NCBI GenBank assembly: GCA_035628875.1
Contig: DASPIZ010000117.1
Coordinates: 20,286-84,285 of the forward strand
Direction: 5' to 3'
Length of the DNA stretch: 64,000 nt
Origin: Ohtaekwangia sp035628875
GTDB taxonomy: Bacteria; Bacteroidota; Bacteroidia; Cytophagales; Cyclobacteriaceae
Part shown: one piece after another, positions 8,766 to 17,896 of the stretch
Numbering within the stretch: the stretch's first letter is position 1
Layout of the letters: each line of letters begins with the position of its first letter
The notes under the pieces: generated by a model
What the model saw: only the letters and a program-made list of their open reading frames with translations
Database searches by the model: none
Told to the model about the DNA's origin: nothing
Position numbers and translations under genes: made by a program

Positions 8766-11700
8766 ATGCAGAAACTCTTACTATCGATGTTACTCAGCAT
8801 AATCATGTGCGGAGCAGCATACTCACAAAAATCCATTACGGGTAAGGTCTCCCTTCCGGATGGATCAGCCCTTCCAGGAGTCAGTATCCTGGTAAAGGGA
8901 ACCACGACAGGGACGACCACTGATGTATCGGGGAGTTACCAACTGGTTGTTCCTTCAGAATCAGATATCCTGGTGTTTTCTTTTATTGGCTACACGACAA
9001 AAGAAGAAGCCATTGGAAACAGGAGCGTAATAGATGTTGCCCTCGAAGATGATAACCAAATCCTGGAAGAAATTGTAGTGGTGGGTTATGGAACCTCAAC
9101 GAAGAAAGAGGTTACGGGCGCAGTAGCGTCTGTTGATGGCGATGAGCTTATGGCACTCAATCCAACGCGTATTGACCAAGCGTTGCAGGGGCAACTTGCT
9201 GGGGTACAGATTTCATCATCTTCTGGTTCTCCGGGTGGTGGTATGAATATCAGGATTCGGGGTCTGACCACTAATGGGGATAACAATCCTTTGGTTGTTG
9301 TAGATGGAATTGTTTATAGCACAGAGGGATTGAATGCTTTAAATCCTGCGGATATAGAATCCATAAGTGTTTTGAAGGATGCAACGGCAGCCATATACGG
9401 TGTTCGTGCTGCAAATGGTGTTATCCTTGTTACAACTAAACAAGGAAGACGTAATACCAAAACTGCTATTCAATTCAGTGGGTACTATGGAGTTCAGGAA
9501 ACTGCAAAAAAATTGGATCTTCTCAATGCGCGGGAATTCGCCATTCTAAAAAACGAAACCTACGGTGCTGGTGGGCTTGCCCATCCTTACAACAATGTAA
9601 ACATGGGAAAAGGTACAGATTGGCAGGGGGAAATCTTCCAGCAAGCTCCCATTCAAAATTATAACGTGAATATTTCTGGCGGATCGGAAAAAAGCACTTA
9701 TTCTATAGGAGGCTCATATCTTGACCAGAATGGGATTATCGGTGGCAGTAAAGCACGCTACAGACGGTACAATGCGCGGTTGAACCTTACCACAGATATT
9801 GGAAATAAAGTGACACTACAGAATGTGTTGTTATATACAAATGAATACAGAAAAACTTTAAGTGAAAACGGACTGGGATCAGTTTTATATAACACGATCA
9901 ATGCTTCTCCTGTGGCGCCGGTAAAGACGGATGGCCGATATACATACCTCATGGAATTTAACGATATTATTAATCCGCTAGCGCAAATCGATAATACCTA
10001 TAACTATGATAATGTAAATAAAATTGTAGGTAAACAGGAATTGGTGTATACCATTAACGACAATTTCGAAGTGACCGGACGTGCCGGATATAATTATGCG
10101 ATTGTTGATCACAAAGATTTTTCTCCCTTGGTATGGTACGGTACAGGTAAGGCGCAAAACACTGCAGCTAATGAAAACCTTGATCCTCCAACCCGGGAAA
10201 TAGCCGGTGCAATTATCCCTGTACCTGCAAGTGTAGCTGAAAGCAGAACTTCTTATTTTAACTACAGCTTTGAAGCCTTTTTAAACTATAATCAGACTTT
10301 TGGTGATGTACATAAGGTGAAGGGTACCTTTGGTGCCTCCATTTTTGGCAATCGTGGTGAGGGTCAAACAGCCACTGGTTATGGCGTACCTTATAACTCG
10401 TGGGAATTTGCAGACATTACGAATAACCTGGCGAACGATCCAATATTAAACCATTCTGTAACCTGGCAGGATAGAGACCGCCTGCAGTCATTCTTTGCCA
10501 GAGCGGAATATAACTATGATACACGCTATTTGATCTCAGCAATAATTCGGCGAGATGGATCCTCACGCTTTGGTGAGAATAACCGCTTTGGCTATTTTCC
10601 ATCAGTATCAGGAGCATGGCTTATATCAGAAGAATCTTTTTTCGCTTCAAACAAATTAAATCTGTTGAAGCTCAGAGCTTCCTATGGTGTTTCAGGGAAT
10701 GATAAAATAGGAAATTGGAGATACAGAGCCTCACTGGATGGTGAAGGTGTATATGCATTCAACGATTTGTTACAATCAGGTGTAGCAATCGGTACTCTAA
10801 GTAATCAGGATTTAAAGTGGGAGACAACACATCAGACCAACGTTGGACTTGACATGAACATGTTTAGTAACAAGGTAACGTTCAGTGTTGATTATTACAT
10901 CAAAAAAACTAACGACTTACTATTCCAACCTGATATTTCAGGCATAGCTGGTGGGTATGGACCTGGAGAGAGCTCTCCATGGGTCAACGGTGGGGATGTG
11001 CGCAACAACGGTTTTGAATTCCTGATAAGGTATGAGGATAAAATTGGTCAGGATTTGAGCTTCAGTTTAACTTATAACCTAACTACGATAAAAAATGAAG
11101 TTACCCGTATGCCGGAAGGTGTGGAGTTCATTGAGGGAGGTAGTTTTGGTGTTGGTGGTACCCGGATAACACGTATGGAGGCTGGCAGTCCTTTAGGATC
11201 TTTCTACGGGTATAAAACCGATGGTGTTTATCAATCTGAAGAAGAAATAGCAGCACGAGCGGTAAGTCAGGACGGTGCACAGCCTGGCGATCTTCGATTT
11301 GTTGATGTGGATAAAAGTGGCAGTATTAATTTCAGTGATGATTCTGATAAAACAATTATAGGATCACCGATACCGCAATTTACAATGGGCTTCAATCTTG
11401 GTTTGAAGTTCAAGGGAATCGATTTTTCAGCTATGTTATATTCTTCAATTGGCAATGAAATTTTGCGTAACTATGAACGCCAGCAGCCCATGGCTAATTT
11501 ATTAAGCTATAATAGAGAACGCTGGACTGGTCCAGGATCAACAAATGAGAATCCAAGACTTACCACAGCACTTACACGCAATGGTGTGATCTCTGATTAT
11601 TATGTGGAGGATGGTTCGTTCCTTCGGGTGAAAAACGTACAACTTGGATACACGTTGCCTGTAGCCATATCACAAAAAATTGGTGCAACGAACTTACGTG

Positions 11701-11852
11701 TTTACGTAGCAGCTAATAATCTGTTTACATTCACAAAATATCAGGGATTTGATCCTGATTTCTCTACCAATGATCCGTTGAGTTCCGGTATCGACTATGG
11801 ATTCTATCCACAGGCAAGGACCTATATGGTCGGTTTAAACCTTAATTTTTAA
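8766..11852 (+). CDS. susC: SusC/RagA-family TonB-dependent outer-membrane glycan importer
   Basis: The 1028-residue protein has a signal peptide (1-21), a carboxypeptidase-regulatory-like domain (about 22-96, ITGKVSLPDGSALPGVSILV), a TonB-box-like EIVVVGYG at 102-109, a plug (LAGVQISSSSGSPGGGMNIR, then VVVDGIVY) and a long beta-barrel ending in the aromatic residue Phe (LNLNF), as is usual. It should import oligosaccharides through the outer membrane with TonB energy, paired with the SusD lipoprotein encoded 4 bases downstream. Length is normal for the family. The adjacent GH16 enzymes suggest a beta-1,3-glucan substrate. Confidence 0.96.
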   Translation: MQKLLLSMLLSIIMCGAAYSQKSITGKVSLPDGSALPGVSILVKGTTTGTTTDVSGSYQLVVPSESDILVFSFIGYTTKEEAIGNRSVIDVALEDDNQILEEIVVVGYGTSTKKEVTGAVASVDGDELMALNPTRIDQALQGQLAGVQISSSSGSPGGGMNIRIRGLTTNGDNNPLVVVDGIVYSTEGLNALNPADIESISVLKDATAAIYGVRAANGVILVTTKQGRRNTKTAIQFSGYYGVQETAKKLDLLNAREFAILKNETYGAGGLAHPYNNVNMGKGTDWQGEIFQQAPIQNYNVNISGGSEKSTYSIGGSYLDQNGIIGGSKARYRRYNARLNLTTDIGNKVTLQNVLLYTNEYRKTLSENGLGSVLYNTINASPVAPVKTDGRYTYLMEFNDIINPLAQIDNTYNYDNVNKIVGKQELVYTINDNFEVTGRAGYNYAIVDHKDFSPLVWYGTGKAQNTAANENLDPPTREIAGAIIPVPASVAESRTSYFNYSFEAFLNYNQTFGDVHKVKGTFGASIFGNRGEGQTATGYGVPYNSWEFADITNNLANDPILNHSVTWQDRDRLQSFFARAEYNYDTRYLISAIIRRDGSSRFGENNRFGYFPSVSGAWLISEESFFASNKLNLLKLRASYGVSGNDKIGNWRYRASLDGEGVYAFNDLLQSGVAIGTLSNQDLKWETTHQTNVGLDMNMFSNKVTFSVDYYIKKTNDLLFQPDISGIAGGYGPGESSPWVNGGDVRNNGFEFLIRYEDKIGQDLSFSLTYNLTTIKNEVTRMPEGVEFIEGGSFGVGGTRITRMEAGSPLGSFYGYKTDGVYQSEEEIAARAVSQDGAQPGDLRFVDVDKSGSINFSDDSDKTIIGSPIPQFTMGFNLGLKFKGIDFSAMLYSSIGNEILRNYERQQPMANLLSYNRERWTGPGSTNENPRLTTALTRNGVISDYYVEDGSFLRVKNVQLGYTLPVAISQKIGATNLRVYVAANNLFTFTKYQGFDPDFSTNDPLSSGIDYGFYPQARTYMVGLNLNF

Positions 11853-11856
11853 TCAG

Positions 11857-13335
11857 ATGAGAAATTTATTTAGAACAACAATACTGATTTGCGGTAGTTT
11901 ATTCACTACCGTAAGTTGCGACGAATATGTGAATATTGATCCGCAATATTCGCTAGATGCTGAAAATTTCTTCAAAGCACCCAATGACTACGATCGTGCC
12001 TTAACCGGAGCTTACGATTTAATGCAAACCTCTTATCTCTCGTTATGGTTCGGTGAAATAGCATCTGATAATTCCATTGCAGGAGGCGAAAGTGTAACTG
12101 ACAGTGAGGGCTTACATCAGATCGACGCTATGACACACGGCGGAGAAAACAATGAGCTGAAAAGTTTTTGGCGTTATATGTACTCGGGCATAACACGCGT
12201 TAACTACATTTTTGAATTCAAAAATAACCTGGAGTTTGAGGGTAAAGATAAAATTATGGCCCAGGCTTCTTTCCTGCGTGCTTACTATTATTTCGAACTG
12301 GTAAAAGTATTTGGTGATGTTCCCCTGGTGCTTGATAAGCGATTATCTGCCGGAGAAATTTCTTCCAAACAACGCACACCGGCAGCAGAGGTTTATGACG
12401 CAATTGAAAGTGATCTGACGTATGCTGCTTCTGTTCTTGACTGGACAAGTTCGCAAAAAGGAAGAGTTACAAAAGGCGCCGCATTATCGTTGTTGGGCAA
12501 GGCATTGCTTTATCAAAATAAGTTTACGGAAGCCGCTACAGTGCTTGATCAGGTGATCGAAGAAGGACCTTATGATCTCTACGAAGATTTCAGCACACTG
12601 TTTCTGGTGGCGAATGAAGGAAATGCCGAATCGGTTTTTGACATCGAGTATGTGGGAGCTGAAGGTGGTGGCTATGGATGTTTTGAATGTCTCGAAGGTT
12701 TTGCAGCAATAGGATTCCATGGTATTCGCCAATACGAAGGACCTGTTTACGGCGATGGTAATAGCTACAATCTCCCAACACAGAACCTTGTAGATGCTTT
12801 TGATGCAAACGATCCGCGTCGTGATGCTTCGGTTCTGGATATCGAAGCATTTAAAGCCAGTCAGCCTAATCCTGATGGAGTTAAATATGTTATCGGTGCA
12901 GGCGGACACACTGGTTATTATAATAACAAATACATTAAACGTGTCACTGAACTCGGTCCACCAGATGATGACCTGACGAGTCCTGTAAACCATCGCGTAA
13001 TTCGCTTCTCCGATGTTTTGTTGATGGCAGCGGAAGCCCACAACAGAAAGCCATCTCCTAATGATGTGTTGGCCCGTCAATACCTGAAACGCGTAAGAGA
13101 TCGTGTTGATATGCCTGAGGTAACAGCATCAGGAAACGATCTAACAGAAGCCATTTATCACGAACGCCGTGTAGAACTCGCCGGTGAGGGTCATCGTTTC
13201 TTTGACCTCGTGAGAACAGGTAAAGCAGAAGCTGCAATTGAAGGTTTCCAAGCCGGAACACATGAGCTGTTTCCTATTCCACAAGATGAAATTGATCTTG
13301 CCGGTGCAGGCTGGAAACAAAACAATGGTTATTAA
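11857..13335 (+). CDS. susD: SusD/RagB-family glycan-binding outer-membrane lipoprotein
   Basis: The 492-residue protein has a lipoprotein signal with the lipidated Cys at 21 (TTVSCDEY). It has the SusD helical architecture: QASFLRAYYYFELVKVFGDV and PAAEVYDAIESDLTYA in the N-terminal half, and RVIRFSDVLLMAAEA plus EAIYHERRVELAGEGHRFFD in the C-terminal half. It sits as a surface lid on the SusC barrel. The 4-base gap from SusC implies one transcript and probable translational coupling. Confidence 0.95.
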   Translation: MRNLFRTTILICGSLFTTVSCDEYVNIDPQYSLDAENFFKAPNDYDRALTGAYDLMQTSYLSLWFGEIASDNSIAGGESVTDSEGLHQIDAMTHGGENNELKSFWRYMYSGITRVNYIFEFKNNLEFEGKDKIMAQASFLRAYYYFELVKVFGDVPLVLDKRLSAGEISSKQRTPAAEVYDAIESDLTYAASVLDWTSSQKGRVTKGAALSLLGKALLYQNKFTEAATVLDQVIEEGPYDLYEDFSTLFLVANEGNAESVFDIEYVGAEGGGYGCFECLEGFAAIGFHGIRQYEGPVYGDGNSYNLPTQNLVDAFDANDPRRDASVLDIEAFKASQPNPDGVKYVIGAGGHTGYYNNKYIKRVTELGPPDDDLTSPVNHRVIRFSDVLLMAAEAHNRKPSPNDVLARQYLKRVRDRVDMPEVTASGNDLTEAIYHERRVELAGEGHRFFDLVRTGKAEAAIEGFQAGTHELFPIPQDEIDLAGAGWKQNNGY

Positions 13336-13355
13336 TCACACTTGAATTATAAGGT

Positions 13356-15248
13356 ATGAAAAAATTAATTTATAGTATACTAACAATGGTTCTTCTTATG
13401 GTGGTGATGACTGCCTGTAAAGAAGACATTGCGGAGCTCGGGGCACCTCCCAAGCAGGAAGATGCAGCATTTGCATTCACGCCTTCTACAACAAGTAATA
13501 ACATTCTGGAATTTACCAGTCCGTCATCTGCTTTTTTGAAGAAGTGGGATTTCGGTAATGGTCAGACTGGTGAGGGCAACACGGTAACCGTCAGTTATCC
13601 GTTTGCGGGTACGTATGAGGTTTCCCTTACGGTATATACATCCGGAGGAAGCATTGCCACGTCTCAAACTGTTGTAATTGACGAAACAGATATTAATTTG
13701 CTGGACCCGGTATACGAATTAATCACGGGTGGTGTTGATTATCCCAATGGAAAAACTTGGATTATCGCTGCCGGAACAGCAGGCCACATGGGTATTGGTC
13801 CGATAGAGGGGGATGGACCGAGTTGGTGGGCTGCTCCCGCAAATGATAAATCCGGAACCGGCTTATACGACGATAAACATATTTTTAAACTGTCTGGTTT
13901 TGAATTTATACAGGAGACAAATGGTGATGTGTATGTGAATGGTGCACAAGCGCCAAACTTTCCAGGATCCTATGAAAACAAGGGCGACTATACCGCGCCG
14001 TTTACAGATCTGACAAATCAGAAATGGTCACTTGCCAAAAATCCTGCAGGAAGATATATTCTTAACATTAGTGGTGGAGCGTTCATTGGCTATTACACCG
14101 GCTTTTCATCTTATGAAATTATTTCTATTTCAGAGACGGAAATGTTCATTAAATCAGCCGATGCAGCCGTCGCAGCGAATGCCTGGTTCATGCGTTTGAT
14201 TCCTGAAGGTTTTGAACCACCACCACCGCCACCACCGGCAACATCAACGTTGCCATTAAATTTTGAAGGCGAAAAACCTCCATTCACAGGATTTGGAGAA
14301 TCATCGTATGACGTGGTAGACAACCCTTCGGCTACTGGTCTCAACACCAGCCCCAAAGTGGCACAGTATGTGAAAGGAACGGAAGCCAATTGGGCTGGTA
14401 TTTCAACCGTACTTGCAACAAAGCTTGACTTCTCGAGTAACACGCTAATCAAGTATAAAGTGTATTCTCCGGTAACGGGTCGTGCTTTGTTTAAACTTGA
14501 AACGGTGGATGGTTCAGCAGCACCTGTTGAAGTTTTTGCTGATGTTACCAAAGTAAATGAATGGGAGGAATTAACGTTCGATTTCTCAACCGCACCGACA
14601 AACACTTTTGACAAGATCGCCTTGTTCCTCGATTTTGACAATAATAACGGAGGGACGTTCTACGTGGATGATATCACGCAAGCTGCTGTGCCGGCTGTAT
14701 TAACCCTCGCCGATTTAACAGGTGGTTCTTCCAAGACATGGAAGCTTAAACCGGCTGCAGGATCGTTTGGTGTAGGACCAACGCCTGGAAGTGATGCATA
14801 CTGGCCAAACGGTTCAGATATTTCCGGTAATCGTCCTTGTCTGTTCAACGACGAATTTATCTTCAAGACGGGCAACGAATATCAATATGATACCAAAGGT
14901 GATATTTGGGGTGAAGGTTATATGGGACTCTCAGATGGTTGTACCGATGAGAGCAACCTTCCAACAGATGCACAACCATGGGGATCCGGAACACATAGCT
15001 TCAGCTTTACACCCGCAGTTGATGAAACTCCTGCGACGATTACAGTTACAGGTACCGGTGCGTTCATCGCATTGCCAAAAGCATATAATGGCGGCGAGTA
15101 CGCAGCAGCGCCTCCAGACACCAATGCTTCTGTAACGTATAAGGTGCTTAACTATGTCAGGACAGCAACAACAGAAACATTAACCATCTCTTTGGATATA
15201 ACCGGGGATGGATCGCAGTTTTGGAACTTTACATTGATTTCAGAATAA
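13356..15248 (+). CDS. PKD-containing surface glycan-binding lipoprotein (third PUL gene)
   Basis: The 630-residue lipoprotein (Cys21 in MTACKED) starts with a PKD-like domain at about 35-110 (KKWDFGNGQTGEGNTVTVSY). Two related domains follow. The first (about 122-285) has TGGVDYPNGKTWIIAAGTAG, GIGP, a WWAAP tract and YDDKHIFK. The second (about 450-630) has TGGSSKTWKLKPAAGSFGVG and FNDEFIFK. Between them are a six-proline linker (about 288) and a jelly-roll-like CBM domain (about 300-445) ending GGTFYVDDI. No catalytic signature is visible. By position, 20 bases after SusD, it is the SusE/SusF-type surface glycan-binding protein. The terminator at 15257 ends this transcript. Confidence 0.85.
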   Translation: MKKLIYSILTMVLLMVVMTACKEDIAELGAPPKQEDAAFAFTPSTTSNNILEFTSPSSAFLKKWDFGNGQTGEGNTVTVSYPFAGTYEVSLTVYTSGGSIATSQTVVIDETDINLLDPVYELITGGVDYPNGKTWIIAAGTAGHMGIGPIEGDGPSWWAAPANDKSGTGLYDDKHIFKLSGFEFIQETNGDVYVNGAQAPNFPGSYENKGDYTAPFTDLTNQKWSLAKNPAGRYILNISGGAFIGYYTGFSSYEIISISETEMFIKSADAAVAANAWFMRLIPEGFEPPPPPPPATSTLPLNFEGEKPPFTGFGESSYDVVDNPSATGLNTSPKVAQYVKGTEANWAGISTVLATKLDFSSNTLIKYKVYSPVTGRALFKLETVDGSAAPVEVFADVTKVNEWEELTFDFSTAPTNTFDKIALFLDFDNNNGGTFYVDDITQAAVPAVLTLADLTGGSSKTWKLKPAAGSFGVGPTPGSDAYWPNGSDISGNRPCLFNDEFIFKTGNEYQYDTKGDIWGEGYMGLSDGCTDESNLPTDAQPWGSGTHSFSFTPAVDETPATITVTGTGAFIALPKAYNGGEYAAAPPDTNASVTYKVLNYVRTATTETLTISLDITGDGSQFWNFTLISE

Positions 15249-15256
15249 TATAAAAG

Positions 15257-15294
15257 GGCGTTGCACCTGGCGAGGTGTAACGCCTTCTTTTTTT
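15257..15294 (+). terminator. Rho-independent terminator after the SusCD/binding-protein operon
   Basis: A 12-base stem (GGCGTTGCACCT / AGGTGTAACGCC, one G-U pair) with a 4-base loop is followed by CTTCTTTTTTT. It separates the importer operon from the GH16 genes. Partial read-through would give them lower or separate expression. Confidence 0.88.
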
Positions 15295-15339
15295 GATAAT
15301 GCGCCTTTACACGGTAATCGGTTTTAAACAAAATTTTTT

Positions 15340-16467
15340 ATGAAAGGATATTTAGGGATTGTTTTTGGTTTGCTTTTCATGGCTGGATGTAGCGGTAGTG
15401 ATGAACCTTCCGAAAAAATAGTGTTGCCTTCAAACCTTGTGGTTAACATTGAAGTTGCGCAGGACGGTTCAGGCGAAGTAAATGTAAATGCTTCGGCAGA
15501 TAACGCTAATTTTTTTTCGGTGCTGTTCGGCGCTTCTGGCTCAGGAAATTCAGTAATTACCAACGATGGTACTGCATCATTTACCTATACAACATCAGGT
15601 GTGTATAGCATAACGGTGCAGGCGCATACAACATCCGCCGCTTTCATTTCGCAGTCAGAAGAAGTGACGGTGACCATTGACCCTGGCGAAGAGCCACTTC
15701 CGGATTACATTCCTGCAACAGGATATACGACGCCGGAAAGTTATGAAGGAATGACGCTGGTATGGCAGGATGAATTTAACGGAACAGTCCTCAATGAAGA
15801 AGACTGGACTTATGAAACTGGTGGTCATGGCTGGGGAAATAATGAACTTCAATATTACCGCCGCGAAAACACCTCGATCGTTGATGGCCACCTGGTTATT
15901 ACAGCAAAAAAGGAAAATTTTGAAGATCGCGAATACACTTCTTCCCGGTTGATAACCATGGGTAAAAAGGAGTTTCAATATGGAAGAATAGATATTCGTG
16001 CTGCTTTACCAAAAGGAAAGGGGATATGGCCTGCGTTGTGGATGCTCGGAAGTAATTTTCCAACGGATAACTGGCCAAAATCCGGTGAGATTGACATCAT
16101 GGAATTGGTCGGTGGCCCTGATGGCGACAATACGTCGCACGGAACACTTCATTGGGACAATAACGGCGCGCCTGTTTGTACGTGTAATGAACCAAGTTCT
16201 TATTCGCTAGGCGGAGGAGAAATTTTTGCCGACGAGTTTCACGTATTTACCATTATCTGGGATGAAGACGCCATAACTTGGTATGTTGACGACACTCAGT
16301 TTCTTACCATTTCGATAACACCTGAAGGACTGAGTGAATTTCACAATGAATTCTTCTTCATATTCAACGTTGCAGTCGGTGGAAACTGGCCGGGAAGTCC
16401 TGATGGAAATACAGTGTTCCCCCAGCGTATGGTGGTTGATTATGTGAGGGTATTTCAGGAACAATAG
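15340..16467 (+). CDS. GH16 endo-beta-glucanase lipoprotein (laminarinase type)
   Basis: The 375-residue protein has a lipoprotein signal (Cys17 in MAGCSGS), a PKD-like segment to about residue 108 and a GH16 domain from about 130 to the end. The active site is GEIDIMEL with Glu250 as nucleophile, Asp252 and Glu255 as acid/base. The GH16 marks WGNNELQYY, IWPALWML and the terminal VDYVRVFQ are present. It lacks the lichenase loop arrangement I would expect, and the motif set looks like beta-1,3-glucanases; exact specificity cannot be read. It is likely surface-anchored and makes the first cut of the glucan. The second GH16 follows after 11 bases. Confidence 0.93.
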   Translation: MKGYLGIVFGLLFMAGCSGSDEPSEKIVLPSNLVVNIEVAQDGSGEVNVNASADNANFFSVLFGASGSGNSVITNDGTASFTYTTSGVYSITVQAHTTSAAFISQSEEVTVTIDPGEEPLPDYIPATGYTTPESYEGMTLVWQDEFNGTVLNEEDWTYETGGHGWGNNELQYYRRENTSIVDGHLVITAKKENFEDREYTSSRLITMGKKEFQYGRIDIRAALPKGKGIWPALWMLGSNFPTDNWPKSGEIDIMELVGGPDGDNTSHGTLHWDNNGAPVCTCNEPSSYSLGGGEIFADEFHVFTIIWDEDAITWYVDDTQFLTISITPEGLSEFHNEFFFIFNVAVGGNWPGSPDGNTVFPQRMVVDYVRVFQEQ

Positions 16468-16478
16468 AAAATTTAATC

Positions 16479-17306
16479 ATGCATATTAATATATCCTTTT
16501 GGATCTTATTCAGTTTTTTTTCAACGCCTTCAAACGATACACCGCCAAAATTACTGTGGAGTGATGAATTCAACGATGAATTATCGCAAAGGGAATGGAC
16601 TTTTGATGAAGGCAACGGATGCCCTGGACTGTGTGGATGGGGTAATAATGAATTGCAATACTACACAGGTGATCAGAAAAATGTCCGCGTAAAAGACGGG
16701 GTTCTGATCATCGAAGCGCATAAACAGGAAATGAAGGAAAGTAGTTATACTTCTGCGCGAATTAAAACTGTTGCACCAAATTCATGGAAGTATGGTTATA
16801 TCGAGATACGTGCGAAATTACCTGAGGGTCGGGGAACATGGCCTGCCTTATGGATGCTTCCCGATTCACTTGTGTATGGCGGATGGCCCACCAGCGGTGA
16901 GATCGACATCATGGAACACGTAGGCTATGATCCGGGTGTAGTACATGGAACGGTACATACCCTTGATTTTAACCACATCAAAGGAACGCAGATTGGAAAA
17001 CAACGAAAGGTTGAAAACTTTCAAACCGAATTTCATACATATGCTGTGAACTGGACTGCCGATGAAATTGAATTTTATATTGATGGCGAGCATTATCATA
17101 CTTTTAAAAACAATGGTAATGGATTATCTGCCTGGCCTTTCGATCATCACTTTCATGTTGTTATTAACATTGCTGTTGGTGGCGGATGGGGTGGTGCTAA
17201 AGGTGTGGATGAAAACATCTGGCCACAACGTATGGAAGTCGATTATGTGCGTGTATATGAGCCGTTGTTAACAACGTATCATAAAACGTTTTTTGTTAAG
17301 AAGTGA
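16479..17306 (+). CDS. GH16 endo-beta-glucanase, second copy, single domain
   Basis: The 275-residue protein has a signal peptide-like hydrophobic N-terminus (INISFWILFSFFS) without a lipobox Cys, then the GH16 domain directly. The active site is GEIDIMEHVG with Glu141, Asp143 and Glu146. WGNNELQYY, TWPALWML and VDYVRVYE match the gene upstream. It is probably periplasmic or secreted, so the pair could divide surface and periplasmic cutting of the same beta-1,3-glucan (inference). It shares its transcript with the first GH16. Confidence 0.92.
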   Translation: MHINISFWILFSFFSTPSNDTPPKLLWSDEFNDELSQREWTFDEGNGCPGLCGWGNNELQYYTGDQKNVRVKDGVLIIEAHKQEMKESSYTSARIKTVAPNSWKYGYIEIRAKLPEGRGTWPALWMLPDSLVYGGWPTSGEIDIMEHVGYDPGVVHGTVHTLDFNHIKGTQIGKQRKVENFQTEFHTYAVNWTADEIEFYIDGEHYHTFKNNGNGLSAWPFDHHFHVVINIAVGGGWGGAKGVDENIWPQRMEVDYVRVYEPLLTTYHKTFFVKK

Positions 17307-17344
17307 TTCGGAATAATAGTTTAGAGGTTAGTATATTTTGGTTT

Positions 17345-17379
17345 AAGTCCGGCGTGTTTATGCCGGACTTTTTATTTTT
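17345..17379 (+). terminator. Rho-independent terminator after the GH16 pair
   Basis: A perfect 9-base stem AAGTCCGGC / GCCGGACTT is followed by TTTATTTTT. It lies 38 bases after the stop of the second GH16 gene. Confidence 0.9.
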
Positions 17380-17387
17380 AGACAGGT

Positions 17388-17896
17388 GGAAGAAGATACA
17401 AGATACGAGATACAAGGCGCCAGGTATAATGAGGTTACCATTAACCACAGCACCTTCAAATTGTTTGCTGCCTCAAAAGTGTTCGAACTCCAACCTCCAA
17501 CCTCAGACTTTAAAACAATTTCCGAACACTTCATTTACTCCGAGCCATGAGTTTTTGATTTTGCCAACGAGTCAATTTATCCTTCGTGCGGGGGATCCTT
17601 CTGCGTGCTTTGTGCAGAGCACATGCGCGCATTACAGGATGACGGTAAGGAGGGGAGAAATAGCTGCGAGTTGCGAGCTACGAGCCTCGAGCTTATTGAT
17701 CTGTAACCTAAGCGTTTTACGATTGTATAGATGTTGCAAGTTTTTTTCGAAAAGCTTCATGAGGTGGCAGAATACCAACTTCAAACCTCAGACATCAAAC
17801 CTCAAACAATTTCGCATCTCATCAACATGAAGCAAATCACAAACTTTGAACTGAACATGGACAAACCATGAACTTTGAACCATGAACCATGAACCT
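17388..17896 (-). repeat. Composite heptad-repeat element (convergent gap)
   Basis: No gene is supported here. Read on the minus strand from the hydrolase stop codon, the modules are: GTTCATG/GTTCAAA units (17838-17896), GTTTGAG/GTCTGAT units (17774-17809), GCTCGAG/GCTCGTA units (17662-17694), a palindrome module (17589-17655), GGTTGGA units (17486-17510) and GTATCTT units (17393-17417). The first block starts directly after the TAG of the 17897 gene. Most modules keep a 7-base phase. Confidence 0.8.

Noticed and set aside
12484..13080. 198-residue frame antisense to SusD
   Set aside because: The SusD gene has full family motifs on the plus strand. The antisense frame is a by-product of its codon use.
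17303..17830. 175-residue frame after the GH16 gene
   Set aside because: Much of its sequence is translated terminator and heptad repeat.
17388..17896. Repeat composites as insertion-sequence remnants
   Set aside because: I find no transposase fragment, no consistent terminal inverted repeats and no target duplication around any copy.
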